From: an uncultured Actinomycetes bacterium | GTDB lineage: Bacteria > Actinomycetota > Actinomycetes > S36-B12 > CAIYMF01 | Direction: 5' to 3' | Length of the DNA stretch: 52,192 nucleotides | Assembly (NCBI GenBank): GCA_903918645.1 | Contig: CAIXFH010000127.1 | Location: 1-52,192, forward strand | Part shown: piece by piece, positions 18,984 through 27,736 of the stretch | Layout: each line of letters starts with the position of its first letter | Numbering within the stretch: position 1 is the stretch's first letter | Program-made: the position numbers and the translations under genes | Notes under the pieces: model-generated | The model's input: only the letters and a program-made list of their open reading frames with translations | Told to the model about the DNA's origin: nothing | Databases searched by the model: none

Positions 18984-21019
18984 GGGGTATCGCCGGGAGT
19001 CCCTTGCCCGTCGGCGTATTCGGCCAAGACTGCCGCGTCCTGGGCGCTGGCAGTGGGTTCTCCGCGCCGAACAGCACCAACCCCGACCGACTCGATGCGA
19101 CCCGCCGCAGCCTGACTCGAAGTGAGCTGCCATGGCACGTTGGACACCATGACACCCGGCGTGAACAGCAGACGAGTTTTCAGTCGCAGGGCGCTTTGGT
19201 TGTGCAGGATCTGCTCCCACCAGCGGCCCACGACGTATTCAGGGATGTACACAACGACAAGGTCGCGTGGACTTGTTCGGTGGAGTCCCTTTACGTAATC
19301 GAGGATGGGTCGCGTGATCTCTCGATACGGCGAGTCCAGAACTTTCAGCGACACCGGAATCGCACGGCGCTCCCACTCGGCGATCAACGTCTGCGTATCA
19401 GCTGGATCGACGTTGACCGTCACAGCTTCAAGAGTGTCAGGTCTAGTCGCCCGAGCGAATGCGACGGCTCGCAGTGTCGGCTTGTGCAACTTCGATACAA
19501 GAACCATGGCATGCACTCGCGACGGCAAGGTGGTGGTTTCATCGTCGTCAGGCGTGAGTTCGATGCGCACCCGTTCGTAGTGCTTATGAATCGCCTGCAT
19601 CAACAGGTAGAGCACCGGCATAGCGATGCAGACGATCCAAGCGCCCTTCGTGAACTTGGTGATGAGCACGATGAATAGCACAGAGCCCGTCATCACGAAG
19701 CCGATCGCGTTGACCACTCTGCTGCGCATCATCCGTCGACGATCAGCAGGGGATGGGCCTTCACGGAGTAATCGGTTCCAGTGCCTGATCATCCCGAGCT
19801 GGCTGAGCGTGAACGATACGAATACCCCGACGATGTACAGCTGGATCAAGCTTGAAACTTCAGCCCCGTAAACGACAACTAGCAGAATCGCCAGACCAGC
19901 CAGAACCGCGATCCCATTCGAGAACGCGAGCCGGTCACCGCGTGTGTGCAATTGGCGTGGCAGATAGCCGTCGCGGGCCAGGATCGATCCGAGGACCGGG
20001 AAGCCGTTGAAAGCAGTGTTAGCTGCCAAGGCAAGAATCAGCGCAGTGGCAAACGATACGTAGAGGAATCCGAGGTGAAAGTTACCGAATACGGCCGAGG
20101 CAATCTGTGCGATCACCGTCTTTTGCGCCTGCCCGGCGGGTAGCCCGACGAGGTCCTTGTCCTGCTCGGTGACATGCACCTGCGTGTACAGGGCCAGCCA
20201 GGTGATGCCGGCAAACATCACCATCGCGATAGCACCGAGCATGAACAGTGTGGTGGCAGCATTCTTGCTCTTGGGCTTGCGGAACGCTGGTACACCGTTG
20301 GCGATGGCCTCGATGCCGGTAAGCGCAGTTGTGCCTGACGAGAAAGAACGAGCAACGAGAAACATCAGAGCAAGACCGGCGAATGATGATTCCGGAGTGA
20401 TCTGCCAGCCCGCGCTCTCGGCAAGAAGCACATCACCTGTCCAGATCCGATACAGCGCGAGACCGATCATCACGAAGATCCCAAACACGAATCCATAAGT
20501 AGGAATCGCGAAGAGTGCCCCGGACTCACGAACACCTCGGAGATTCATCACCGTGATGACAAGGATGACGCCCACGGCCCACTCGACCTTGTGATCACCG
20601 ATGACTGGATACGCCGATGCCAGGTTGGCCACAGCCGACGCAATGGACACCGCGACCGTAAGTACGTAATCGACAAGAAGCGCACTCGCGACAAATACCC
20701 CAGCCCTGGCACCAAGGTTGGTGGTCACTACTTCGTAGTCACCACCGCCACTGGGATACGCGTGGACATTTTGTCGATAGGACGCAACCACCACCGCGTA
20801 GATGAAGATCACCAGCAGTGCTACCCAAGGCGCCCAGCTGTACAGCGCCACTCCGCCCAAGGACAGAACGAGCAAAATCTCTTGTGTGGCATAGGCATTA
20901 GACGAAAGAGCGTCAGATGCGAACACCGGTAATGCGATGCGCTTGGGCAGCAGAGTCTCGCCCAATTGTTCGTTAGATAGCGCGCGCCCGACGAGGAGTC
21001 GCTTCGCGGAATCGGTCAT
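18980..21019 (-). CDS. APC-superfamily permease, KimA-like potassium importer
   Basis: Integral membrane protein of 679 residues with about 12 transmembrane segments followed by a cytoplasmic domain of about 190 residues. The N-terminus (LSNEQLGETLLPKRIALPVF followed by ASDALSSNAYA) matches the KimA/YdaO type of the APC superfamily, which import potassium rather than amino acids. The gene is divergent from two TrkA-type regulatory genes 110 bases away, which strengthens a role in potassium uptake; generic databases usually call it an amino acid permease. ATG at 21019 is used; an in-frame GTG three codons upstream is also possible. It overlaps the methyltransferase gene as GTGA. The syntenic M. 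tuberculosis gene is Rv2690c. Confidence 0.85.
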   Translation of the reverse strand: MTDSAKRLLVGRALSNEQLGETLLPKRIALPVFASDALSSNAYATQEILLVLSLGGVALYSWAPWVALLVIFIYAVVVASYRQNVHAYPSGGGDYEVVTTNLGARAGVFVASALLVDYVLTVAVSIASAVANLASAYPVIGDHKVEWAVGVILVITVMNLRGVRESGALFAIPTYGFVFGIFVMIGLALYRIWTGDVLLAESAGWQITPESSFAGLALMFLVARSFSSGTTALTGIEAIANGVPAFRKPKSKNAATTLFMLGAIAMVMFAGITWLALYTQVHVTEQDKDLVGLPAGQAQKTVIAQIASAVFGNFHLGFLYVSFATALILALAANTAFNGFPVLGSILARDGYLPRQLHTRGDRLAFSNGIAVLAGLAILLVVVYGAEVSSLIQLYIVGVFVSFTLSQLGMIRHWNRLLREGPSPADRRRMMRSRVVNAIGFVMTGSVLFIVLITKFTKGAWIVCIAMPVLYLLMQAIHKHYERVRIELTPDDDETTTLPSRVHAMVLVSKLHKPTLRAVAFARATRPDTLEAVTVNVDPADTQTLIAEWERRAIPVSLKVLDSPYREITRPILDYVKGLHRTSPRDLVVVYIPEYVVGRWWEQILHNQSALRLKTRLLFTPGVMVSNVPWQLTSSQAAAGRIESVGVGAVRRGEPTASAQDAAVLAEYADGQGTPGDTP

Positions 21020-21129
21020 CGGTGACACGTTTACGAACTCTAGTGCCGCTCTGCATGCCCAGTCGCACCGGGCGACGCGCACGGGGTCGTGTCGGGAAGC
21101 AACACACGAGCGGGTGTACCGTTCCCGAT

Positions 21130-21792
21130 GTGCATGTTGTGATCATGGGCTGCGGCAGAGTTGGGGCAGCGCTCGCGCATACCCTCGATCACGCAGGTCA
21201 CTCTGTCGCTGTTGTCGATCAAGACCCAACTTCCTTTCGAAAGTTGGGCCCTGAATTCCGCGGGCAGATGGTTACCGGAATCGGCTTCGATCGCGATCAC
21301 CTCCGCAAGGCAGGCATAGAGAACGCAACAGCTTTCGCGGCGGTAAGCAGCGGCGATAACTCCAACATCTTGGCCGCGCGAGTTGCGCGAGAGACCTTCG
21401 GTGTCGCAAACGTCATCGCCCGCATCTATGACCCGCGCCGTGCAGAGGTCTATCAGCGCCTCGGGATTCCCACGGTGGCCAGCGTCGCGTGGCAGACCGA
21501 CCAGATTTTGCGGCAGGTCCTGCCCGAGTCCGTTGGTGACGAATGGCGTGACGGCTCCGGCAAGGTAGCTCTCACGCAATTGTCATACGCCGAGTCATGG
21601 ATCGGTGAGCGAGTGACCCGAATAGAGCGAGAGTCAGGCGCTCGGGTCGCCTACATCACTCGATTCGGCGAAGGCTTACTGCCCAACCTCGACACAGTGC
21701 TCCAAGCTGGCGACATCGTTCACGTTCTAGTAGACCCTTCACATCGCGAAAACTCAGCTGCCAGCTTCACCAACGGACCCGAGGCCCACTGA
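21130..21792 (+). CDS. ceoB: TrkA-family potassium uptake regulatory protein (CeoB-like)
   Basis: Cytoplasmic regulatory subunit of a K+ uptake system. The 220-residue protein has an RCK_N Rossmann domain with the nucleotide motif IMGCGRVGAALAHTL (about 5-19) and VVDQDP, and an RCK_C domain from about 130 (VALTQLSYAESWIGERVTRI). GTG at 21130 is chosen since it starts the first beta strand; frames extending upstream add an Arg-rich unmatched leader. The stop overlaps the start of the next trkA-like gene by one base (TGATG). Position and divergence from the KimA-like permease suggest the three genes form one potassium module. Confidence 0.9.
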   Translation: MHVVIMGCGRVGAALAHTLDHAGHSVAVVDQDPTSFRKLGPEFRGQMVTGIGFDRDHLRKAGIENATAFAAVSSGDNSNILAARVARETFGVANVIARIYDPRRAEVYQRLGIPTVASVAWQTDQILRQVLPESVGDEWRDGSGKVALTQLSYAESWIGERVTRIERESGARVAYITRFGEGLLPNLDTVLQAGDIVHVLVDPSHRENSAASFTNGPEAH

Positions 21793-22451
21793 TGCGAGTC
21801 GCAATCGCCGGAGCCGGCAAGGTCGGACGATCGATCGCCCGCGAGTTGCTGTCCAATGGACACGAAATCTTGCTCATCGATCGCGACCCAGCCAAGGCAC
21901 GTCCCGACGTCGTACCTGGCGCCGAAGTTCTCCTCGGTGACACGTGCGAGATCGCAGTGCTCGACCTTGCTGAACTCCCTTCGTGCCAGGTACTGGTTGC
22001 GGCCACCGGTGACGACAAGGTCAACCTCGTTGTCTCACTGCTCGCCAAAACTGAGTACGGAGTTCCTCGAGTCGTTGCCCGCGTCAACCACCCCAAGAAC
22101 GAGTGGATGTTTGATGAGTCGTGGGGCGTTGACGTCGCTGTATCGACACCCCGGATGATTTCCGCCCTCGTCGAAGAAGCGGTCACCGTCGGAGATCTGG
22201 TGCGGCTGTTCACCTTCCGCCAAGGCAACGCCAATCTGGTTGAACTCACCCTGCCGCCGTCATCACCTGTGGTGGGCAAGCGAGTGGGCGATGTCACCTG
22301 GCCGTTCGACACTGCCTTGGTCGCGATCATTCGTGATACGCGCGTGATCACACCATCGGCTGACGACCCGCTGGAGTCCGGTGACGAACTGATGTTCGTG
22401 GCCGCACCTGCTCAGGAGCAGGCACTCGAGGACTTGCTAGTCGAGCACTGA
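21792..22451 (+). CDS. ceoC: TrkA-family potassium uptake regulatory protein (CeoC-like)
   Basis: Second RCK-type regulatory subunit, 219 residues. The nucleotide-binding motif IAGAGKVGRSIARELL (about 5-20) is followed by LLIDRDP and by GDTCEIAVLDLAEL, with a C-terminal RCK_C domain (ELTLPPSSPVVGKRVGDV). It is homologous to the preceding protein but clearly diverged. Tandem trkA-like genes next to an APC permease occur in M. tuberculosis as Rv2691-Rv2692 (ceoB-ceoC). The one-base overlap with ceoB indicates coupled translation and probably a hetero-oligomer. Confidence 0.9.
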   Translation: MRVAIAGAGKVGRSIARELLSNGHEILLIDRDPAKARPDVVPGAEVLLGDTCEIAVLDLAELPSCQVLVAATGDDKVNLVVSLLAKTEYGVPRVVARVNHPKNEWMFDESWGVDVAVSTPRMISALVEEAVTVGDLVRLFTFRQGNANLVELTLPPSSPVVGKRVGDVTWPFDTALVAIIRDTRVITPSADDPLESGDELMFVAAPAQEQALEDLLVEH

Positions 22452-22470
22452 GAGATCCTCCACTAGCCGA

Positions 22471-23238
22471 TCACTCGATGGTCGGTTCGACCTCGTCCTC
22501 CACCGGCATCGCGACCGGCACTGGAGCCTCAGCTCTAGCTTTGCTGATGACTCGATACGCAAGGAAGGCCGCTGCCGCGAATAGCGGCCAGCCAAGAACC
22601 AACTTCATGATGCCGAGGGCGCCCACCTGCCCAGCGAGGTAGAGCGGCACCTCGATGACGATGCGGCACAGGAACAACGCGACAAAGAACCAGGTAGCCA
22701 GTGCATAGGCACGTCGCTGTTCTGGTACAGCTCGCCATCCGGTGACATCGCCGGTGGCTGCACCAACTCCATATCCGAGCAACGGGTGCCCTACGACACA
22801 TGACACGGCGAGCGCCACCCCGTAACCAGCGTTGGTCAGCAAACCTGGCAGATAGAAGTTCTCGGCTTTGCCGGTACGCGAAGCCAGCCACGCGGCAAAC
22901 GCGATACCCAAGAACCCGGATACAACCTGGCGCAATGACTCGCGACGAACCAGACGGAATACAGCGATGAGAACACCGGCGCCGACCGCGGCCCAGATGG
23001 CAGGACGCAATTGAGATCCGCTGACAAGGTAGGCCAGGACAAACACCGCGCCGGGAAGACTTGAGTCGATGAGCCCGCGCCAACCACCAATGGCAGACGA
23101 CATGAGTTGCTCTGTCGTGGCATCACCAGGTGCACCCGTACCGGCGGGTGCACCCTCGAGTACTTCCTCGAGTGACCGGTGCTGCTCGGTATCAGGACGC
23201 TCAATCGGCTCGCTGGGGCCGGTGTCGGACAGACTCAC
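22471..23238 (-). CDS. DUF3159 family membrane protein
   Basis: A 255-residue protein with an acidic, soluble N-terminus of about 45 residues (rich in Glu, Gly, Thr) and five to six transmembrane segments, starting with LIDSSLPGAVFVLAYLVSG and ending before a short charged tail. It matches the DUF3159 family found only in actinobacteria (Rv2693c by position). Function is unknown. It lies 4 bases after the OB-fold gene and closes the minus-strand run thioesterase-dut-DUF3710-OB-DUF3159; it is convergent with ceoC. Confidence 0.88.
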   Translation of the reverse strand: MSLSDTGPSEPIERPDTEQHRSLEEVLEGAPAGTGAPGDATTEQLMSSAIGGWRGLIDSSLPGAVFVLAYLVSGSQLRPAIWAAVGAGVLIAVFRLVRRESLRQVVSGFLGIAFAAWLASRTGKAENFYLPGLLTNAGYGVALAVSCVVGHPLLGYGVGAATGDVTGWRAVPEQRRAYALATWFFVALFLCRIVIEVPLYLAGQVGALGIMKLVLGWPLFAAAAFLAYRVISKARAEAPVPVAMPVEDEVEPTIE

Positions 23239-23242
23239 TGAC

Positions 23243-23623
23243 TCACTCCATCACGACCGGCAGCAGTTCATAACGCGGGTTCACCATTGAGGGCTCACCG
23301 TCTAAGACGATGGCTCGACCATGCACGACGACCTGACGGCCGGGCGTGATGCCCGGGATCTGTCGTCGCCCTAAGAAGACCAAAGTTAGCCGGCCAGTAC
23401 CGTCCCACAACTCAGCCTCTACCGCGGGCGACTTGGACACCGGTCTGATCGTGACGGAACGAAGTCGGCCGGTGATCGTTGCTCGTTCGCCCGTCACACA
23501 GTCTCTGATGTGACCCGCACCGTGCTCCTGGGATTTCGCCTCCAGGTGTTGAGCATCAACCTGAGTCTGGCTCGAGGTGAGTCGAGACCACAGCCCACGT
23601 CGCGGTCGTTCGCCTGTGCTCAC
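23243..23623 (-). CDS. OB-fold nucleic acid-binding domain protein
   Basis: A 126-residue protein with a basic N-terminus and an OB-fold beta-barrel from about residue 40 (ERATITGRLRSVTIRP, then LWDGTGRLTLVFLGRR and GRQVVVHGRAIV). Such domains bind single-stranded nucleic acid, as in RecG or tRNA synthetase anticodon domains. It corresponds by position to Rv2694c. Start is GTG at 23623. Its partner and substrate are unknown, but the fixed association with dut and DUF3710 genes suggests a housekeeping role. Confidence 0.87.
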   Translation of the reverse strand: MSTGERPRRGLWSRLTSSQTQVDAQHLEAKSQEHGAGHIRDCVTGERATITGRLRSVTIRPVSKSPAVEAELWDGTGRLTLVFLGRRQIPGITPGRQVVVHGRAIVLDGEPSMVNPRYELLPVVME

Positions 23624-23673
23624 CTGCTAAGGCTAGCGCCCTGATACTTGCTGATGTGGCACCGAAGCCTCAC

Positions 23674-24420
23674 CTAGCGGATCTCGGTGATTTCCGGGCC
23701 ACGCTCAGGCAGCGACAACGTTGGCCGTTCGCGGGTTTCCTCGTCGTCATCGGCATCTTGTTCGGCGCCATCGTCGAAGTCAGTTGCGTCATCGGGGATT
23801 TCCGTCGGGAAGCGAAGCGGCAGTGGATCACCGGGGGCGTAAGGATCATCACCGCGAACCACCGTCGTGGCACGGATGACATCCTCGAGCGGTCTTGCGA
23901 GTTCGGCGTCTCGCGATGCAGGCCCGCTGATAAGACCACGCAGGAACCAGCGCGGCCCGTTGACCCCAATGAAGCGAACGGGTCCGGTCTCGGCGCCTTC
24001 ATCGCCCGACTGCGGAATGGAGGCAAGAAGTTCACGCCCGAAAACACCATCTATCTCCTCAACGTCGCCGTCGAGTGAGAGGTTGTCGCGGATCTCGGTG
24101 CGAACGTCGTCCCAGATGCCATCGCGCCTTGGCGCCGCAAACGCCATCAGCTGCAAGGCTGAATCGCCTTGAACGATCGTCGCGGCAACGACGGTGTTGG
24201 TGGCCTGCTCGACCTCCAGGCGCAACTCCATCCCCTCCGTGCCGGGTACGAGCAAGCAGCCCAAGTCGATCCGCAAGAGTCCGTCCTTGGGCGTATCTGC
24301 TGAATCGAACGGTCCGGTCGTGACACCATCGCCGACCGTGCCCGCGCCAACTTGCTGATCGGAAGCAACTGACTCCGCGGAAGGATCAGTTGAGCCTGCG
24401 TCTTTGCGACGACGGAACAC
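23674..24420 (-). CDS. DUF3710 family protein
   Basis: A 248-residue soluble protein of an actinobacterial family with unknown function (Rv2696c by position). The basic start FRRRKD, the block DGLLRIDLGCLLVP, the WDDVRTEIRDNL helix, GPRWFLRGLISGPA and the strongly acidic C-terminal tail (DDDEE) fit the family. GTG at 24420 is chosen because AAGGAG lies about 7 bases upstream; the longer frame to 24492 lacks family similarity. It is transcribed with dut upstream and the OB-fold gene downstream. Confidence 0.88.
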   Translation of the reverse strand: MFRRRKDAGSTDPSAESVASDQQVGAGTVGDGVTTGPFDSADTPKDGLLRIDLGCLLVPGTEGMELRLEVEQATNTVVAATIVQGDSALQLMAFAAPRRDGIWDDVRTEIRDNLSLDGDVEEIDGVFGRELLASIPQSGDEGAETGPVRFIGVNGPRWFLRGLISGPASRDAELARPLEDVIRATTVVRGDDPYAPGDPLPLRFPTEIPDDATDFDDGAEQDADDDEETRERPTLSLPERGPEITEIR

Positions 24421-24530
24421 GAGAACTCCTTGACTTGATTGCCATATGGGCTTATCTGGCGAGCGGACTGGATCGCGACGATCTTGGTACACGATGACAC
24501 GTACGGGTTACCTGAAGCCGTCCAACGCGA

Positions 24531-24983
24531 TCAACGACCCGACGAGCCGAATCCGTTCTCGCCTCGATCGGAACCTGGAAGTGCGTCTACCTCATGCAGC
24601 ACCGCAAGTGCCACGGGCTGGATAACCAGTTGAGCGATCCGATCGCCCCGCTTAAGGATCACTGTGTCACGTGGATCAAGGTTGATGAGCGAGACCGAGA
24701 TCTCGCCTCGATAAGCTGCATCGATAGTGCCCGGAGCGTTAACTAGTGAAACGCCATACTTGACAGCCAGACCCGAACGCGGATGCACGAAAGCCGCATA
24801 CCCGTCGGGCAGGGCAATGGCAATGCCCGTGGGCAGTAGCACTCGCTCCCCCGGCAGCACCTCGGCGTCGATCGTGGTGACTAGATCAAGTCCAGCATCT
24901 CCTGGGTGCGCGTACTGGGGCAGAGGCAGATCAGGATCAAGGCGACGGATCAACACGTCGACGGAGTGCGCTGGGCGGCTCAT
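24531..24983 (-). CDS. dut: Deoxyuridine 5'-triphosphate nucleotidohydrolase (dUTPase)
   Basis: Hydrolyses dUTP to dUMP and pyrophosphate, keeping uracil out of DNA and supplying thymidylate synthesis. The 150-residue trimeric-type dUTPase shows all five motifs: HPGDAGLDL (26-34), HPRSGLAVKYG (67-77), NAPGTIDAAYRGE (82-94), LKRGDRIAQLVIQPV (109-123) and the C-terminal RGENGFGSSGR. The ATG overlaps the stop of the upstream thioesterase gene as ATGA, so both are coupled. Confidence 0.95.
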   Translation of the reverse strand: MSRPAHSVDVLIRRLDPDLPLPQYAHPGDAGLDLVTTIDAEVLPGERVLLPTGIAIALPDGYAAFVHPRSGLAVKYGVSLVNAPGTIDAAYRGEISVSLINLDPRDTVILKRGDRIAQLVIQPVALAVLHEVDALPGSDRGENGFGSSGR

Positions 24984-25582
24984 GGATTGACCTCAAAGTT
25001 GGTCAGACTCCCGCGAACCGCGCGGTCTTCGCGGGCCCGTTCGACATCCTCGGGTCGTCCATAATCGGAGAAATGCTCCACCGGAACCTGGATGAATAGC
25101 GCAGACGCCGAGATCGCGACGGGGCCTTCCTTGGAGCCGAGTCGACCAACTGCGCGACAAAAGACTTTGCGCCCCTTCACACCAACAATTTCCGCGTGAA
25201 TGTAGAGGGTCTCGCCAACGGGCACTGGCCGGCGAAAATCAGTTTCGAGTCGACCAGTTACCGCAGGCGTGGAGAGCAACCAGTTGAGCGATCCCAGTGC
25301 GTCATCAATAGCCGCAGATAACAGGCCGCCGTGCGCCAGACCCGGGGCCCCTTGATGTAGATCAGTGACAGTGAAGGAAGCGTGTACGGCCATGCCTTCG
25401 TCGGCGATAACGCTGATGTGCAGGCCCGAGGGATGGTCAGATCCGCAGCTGTAGCACAGGGTGTAATGACTAGGCACAACTTCCCCGGGCGCTGGCGCTA
25501 CCGGGCTGCGCTTGGGTAGGACTGCATCGGCTGGAGGCGTTGTCGACCGATGAGTCCTTGCCGGTATCGGATCACTCGTCAC
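24980..25582 (-). CDS. PaaI-type hotdog-fold thioesterase
   Basis: Predicted acyl-CoA thioesterase; the substrate cannot be named. The 200-residue protein begins with a flexible Pro-rich leader of about 35 residues, then CYSCGSDHPSGLHIS and the hotdog fold with HQGAPGLAHGGLLSAAIDDALG, which carries the HGG turn and the catalytic acidic residue of the PaaI group, followed by RLETDFRRPVPVGETL. GTG at 25582 is used because it leaves a 53-base divergent gap to the DUF3093 gene; no strong ribosome binding site confirms it. It is cotranscribed with dut (4-base overlap). Confidence 0.83.
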   Translation of the reverse strand: MTSDPIPARTHRSTTPPADAVLPKRSPVAPAPGEVVPSHYTLCYSCGSDHPSGLHISVIADEGMAVHASFTVTDLHQGAPGLAHGGLLSAAIDDALGSLNWLLSTPAVTGRLETDFRRPVPVGETLYIHAEIVGVKGRKVFCRAVGRLGSKEGPVAISASALFIQVPVEHFSDYGRPEDVERAREDRAVRGSLTNFEVNP

Positions 25583-25635
25583 ATGTCGGACCCTACCTGC
25601 TGAGCCTGTCAAGGTTCCGTGGCAGGCTCGCACCC

Positions 25636-26148
25636 GTGACTGATGGCGACTGGACGTCGATCGAGGGTATCGACGGCACTGTTGTGTCGTACCGAGAACG
25701 CATGACACCACCATGGCCGGTCTGGCTGGTGGCAACAGCACTGTGCGCATCGCTGAGCATCGCCTATGGCTACCGACTCGGGTTGCTCGTGGGCGTGATC
25801 ACCTTCATCGCGATTTACGCCACAAGCGTCGTCCTACTCTGGACGACCTCACCGATCGTCGTTGTAGATGACCGAGGAGTGCGCGCCGGACGGGCCCGGT
25901 TGCCGCTAGTGCACGTCGGACGAATCGCACCGTTGGACGCCCAGCACACACGTGATGCGCTAGGCGTGCGAGCTGACGTCAGGTCTTTTCGTTGCACGCG
26001 CGGATGGATCTCGACCTCCGTGATCATCGAAGTCGACGACCCCGCTGATCCACATCCCACTTGGGTGGTGTCTACCCGAGATGGGCACGCTTTTGCTTCC
26101 GCCTTGGCCGCCGCACGCGATCAGTTTCGCGGACCTCAAGGTCTATGA
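25636..26148 (+). CDS. DUF3093 family membrane protein
   Basis: A 170-residue actinobacterial protein with the family start YRERMTPPWPVW, two adjacent transmembrane helices (about 24-65) and a C-terminal PH-like beta domain ending in VVSTRDGHAFASALAAAR. It corresponds by position to Rv2698. The GTG at 25636 is preferred: it gives the family length and avoids overlap with the divergent thioesterase gene; an in-frame ATG at 25540 lies inside that gene. Function is unknown, membrane-anchored with the PH-like domain probably cytoplasmic. Confidence 0.85.
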   Translation: MTDGDWTSIEGIDGTVVSYRERMTPPWPVWLVATALCASLSIAYGYRLGLLVGVITFIAIYATSVVLLWTTSPIVVVDDRGVRAGRARLPLVHVGRIAPLDAQHTRDALGVRADVRSFRCTRGWISTSVIIEVDDPADPHPTWVVSTRDGHAFASALAAARDQFRGPQGL

Positions 26149-26230
26149 GGCGCCGGGATACCCACCCATGGCAGTCTTATCCCATGATGGTGCAGCCGTC
26201 GTCAGTCGAGTTAGTGGCAGGGAGCAGAAA

Positions 26231-26506
26231 GTGACCGTGGAAGCGTTCGACGAAGACTCGTCCAAGGACTCCAACAACCTGCTCAAATACGCCGCACCAG
26301 TGATCGCCATTGGCGCTACTTGGGCCGTGAAGAAGATCATGGACAAGAGCTACCAACGGTTCACCGGAAGTCCGCCGCCGCGAGCGAGCGATAGGGACTC
26401 CGGGATGGTCCGGATCTTGCTGTGGGCAACAGCCACTGCAGCCGCGATTGCGATCGTCGATGTCGTGATCACCCGAATCGCAGCGACTCAAGACCAAAGT
26501 TCATAG
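26231..26506 (+). CDS. DUF4235 family small membrane protein
   Basis: A 91-residue protein with two predicted transmembrane segments (YAAPVIAIGATWAVKKIMD at about 17-35 and ILLWATATAAAIAIVDVVI at about 60-78), separated by a loop with GSPPPRASDRDSG; this fits the DUF4235 family. GTG at 26231 is chosen because GGGAG lies 7 bases upstream; the longer frame from 26081 overlaps DUF3093. Function unknown. It is convergent with the gene ending at 26512. Confidence 0.78.
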   Translation: MTVEAFDEDSSKDSNNLLKYAAPVIAIGATWAVKKIMDKSYQRFTGSPPPRASDRDSGMVRILLWATATAAAIAIVDVVITRIAATQDQSS

Positions 26507-26511
26507 ACAGT

Positions 26512-27378
26512 TCAAGCCCAAGGTGGGCTGTTTCGACTCAGGGCGCCGATTCGGCGAAGATCATCGCGAAGAGCACTGGCTAGGCGCTCAGTCTCAGAGC
26601 CATTGATGCGAGCACCGACCACTGCGCCGATCAGAAACGGAACCATCGTGCCGAGATTGCGAGCGAACCGGCCGATCATCCGCTTACCTAGGGCCTGCCG
26701 ACCCGCGATGCCGAGCACACTCGGAATCGCCCATGGCCGAAGGGGATCCACGCCGCGACGATGAGCCCACGAGCCTGTAAACGCGATCGCTCGCTGGGTA
26801 CCACTGCCCTCGACTGGCACTGCGTAAACCGCGTGGAGTTCCGCAACGAGTTTGACCTCGATGGCCGCAACCACCAAGGTCTCGACCACTAGTTCGATCG
26901 GGATGGCGAGCAGCATCGGCATAGCACCCCATTCAGCTGCAGCAACAGCTCCACCCGCGGCTCCAACGCCCATCGTTGCTCGCTTGGCGTTGCGGATGAC
27001 CGCGTCGGCAAGCGCCTCGCCGGTAAGGCCGTTGTAGTGCGCGACAAGTAGATCAAGTTCGCGGATTGGGATATGCGGCGCCGCGTCCAACAACAAGTCC
27101 GCAAGGAACTTTCCGCTGCCGACTGCTGTGGCACCAGCCCGACGCGCTTGACGTCCGACGATACCCGACAGCTTGACCAACTGCTTGGCCTTGTCGGACC
27201 GGCTCGTTGTGTGATCGCCCAGACTCTCAACAATCTTGGCGACTTCACGTGCCTCTGAGTCCGATAGCGGGTCAGCCGAGATGATGCTGTCGCTCGCGAG
27301 AACTCCCGACGGAGCAATGCTCGGATCACGGTGGTTGGCGTGTTCGTCGCCTTGCAGAGGGATTGGGGGGTTGCTCAC
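26512..27378 (-). CDS. Conserved protein, EcsC-like, function unknown
   Basis: A 288-residue protein with a soluble N-terminal region (about 1-125), a Gly/Ala-rich hydrophobic central hairpin (MGVGAAGGAVAAAEW, then MLLAIPIELVVETLVVAAI) that could insert in a membrane, and a C-terminal hydrophobic stretch (MVPFLIGAVVGARING). The layout resembles the EcsC family, but similarity is weak from inspection alone. It starts with GTG without a clear ribosome binding site. It lies between DUF4193 (61 bases upstream) and the convergent DUF4235 gene. Confidence 0.7.
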   Translation of the reverse strand: MSNPPIPLQGDEHANHRDPSIAPSGVLASDSIISADPLSDSEAREVAKIVESLGDHTTSRSDKAKQLVKLSGIVGRQARRAGATAVGSGKFLADLLLDAAPHIPIRELDLLVAHYNGLTGEALADAVIRNAKRATMGVGAAGGAVAAAEWGAMPMLLAIPIELVVETLVVAAIEVKLVAELHAVYAVPVEGSGTQRAIAFTGSWAHRRGVDPLRPWAIPSVLGIAGRQALGKRMIGRFARNLGTMVPFLIGAVVGARINGSETERLASALRDDLRRIGALSRNSPPWA

Positions 27379-27439
27379 GCGACGAGACTACGTGGAAGGG
27401 CAGGCAGCACGAACAATTGACGCAAAATTCACCCTCGTA

Positions 27440-27736
27440 CTAGTCGCAGTCGCGACAAACCGGTTCGCCCTTGATCTCACGCGAGATCTGACTGCGGTGG
27501 TGCACCAGAAAGCACTTTGAGCAGGTGAACTCATCGGCCTGACGCGGGAGCACCCGCACGGTGAGGGACTCATCTGAGAGATCCGCACCCGGAAGTTCAA
27601 GATTTTCGGCGGCTTCGACCTCGTCCACGTCAACGCTCGAGCCAGCCTTGTTGGCCCGCTGGGCCTTGAGTTCTTCAAGGGAATCCTCTGCGAGCTCGTC
27701 ATCGGTCTTTCGCGGTGCGTCGTAATCGGTTGCCAT
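27440..27736 (-). CDS. DUF4193 family zinc-ribbon protein
   Basis: A 98-residue acidic protein with a conserved start MATDYDAPR, a Glu/Asp-rich helical middle and a C-terminal zinc ribbon made by CSKC (around 72-75) and CRDC (94-97). This is the actinobacterial DUF4193 family (Rv2699c by position). Small size plus one metal knuckle pair suggests a protein- or nucleic-acid-binding regulator, but no function is established here. It is transcribed away from the repeat-bearing intergenic region at 27.8 kb. Confidence 0.88.
   Translation of the reverse strand: MATDYDAPRKTDDELAEDSLEELKAQRANKAGSSVDVDEVEAAENLELPGADLSDESLTVRVLPRQADEFTCSKCFLVHHRSQISREIKGEPVCRDCD

Noticed and set aside
18935-19678. 247-codon frame antisense to the permease C-terminal domain
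   Set aside because: Conflicts with the permease and methyltransferase genes and has no similarity.
21020-21129. c-di-AMP (ydaO-type) riboswitch ahead of the KimA-like gene
   Set aside because: The divergent gap is only 110 bases and lacks the expected conserved elements and size of that riboswitch.
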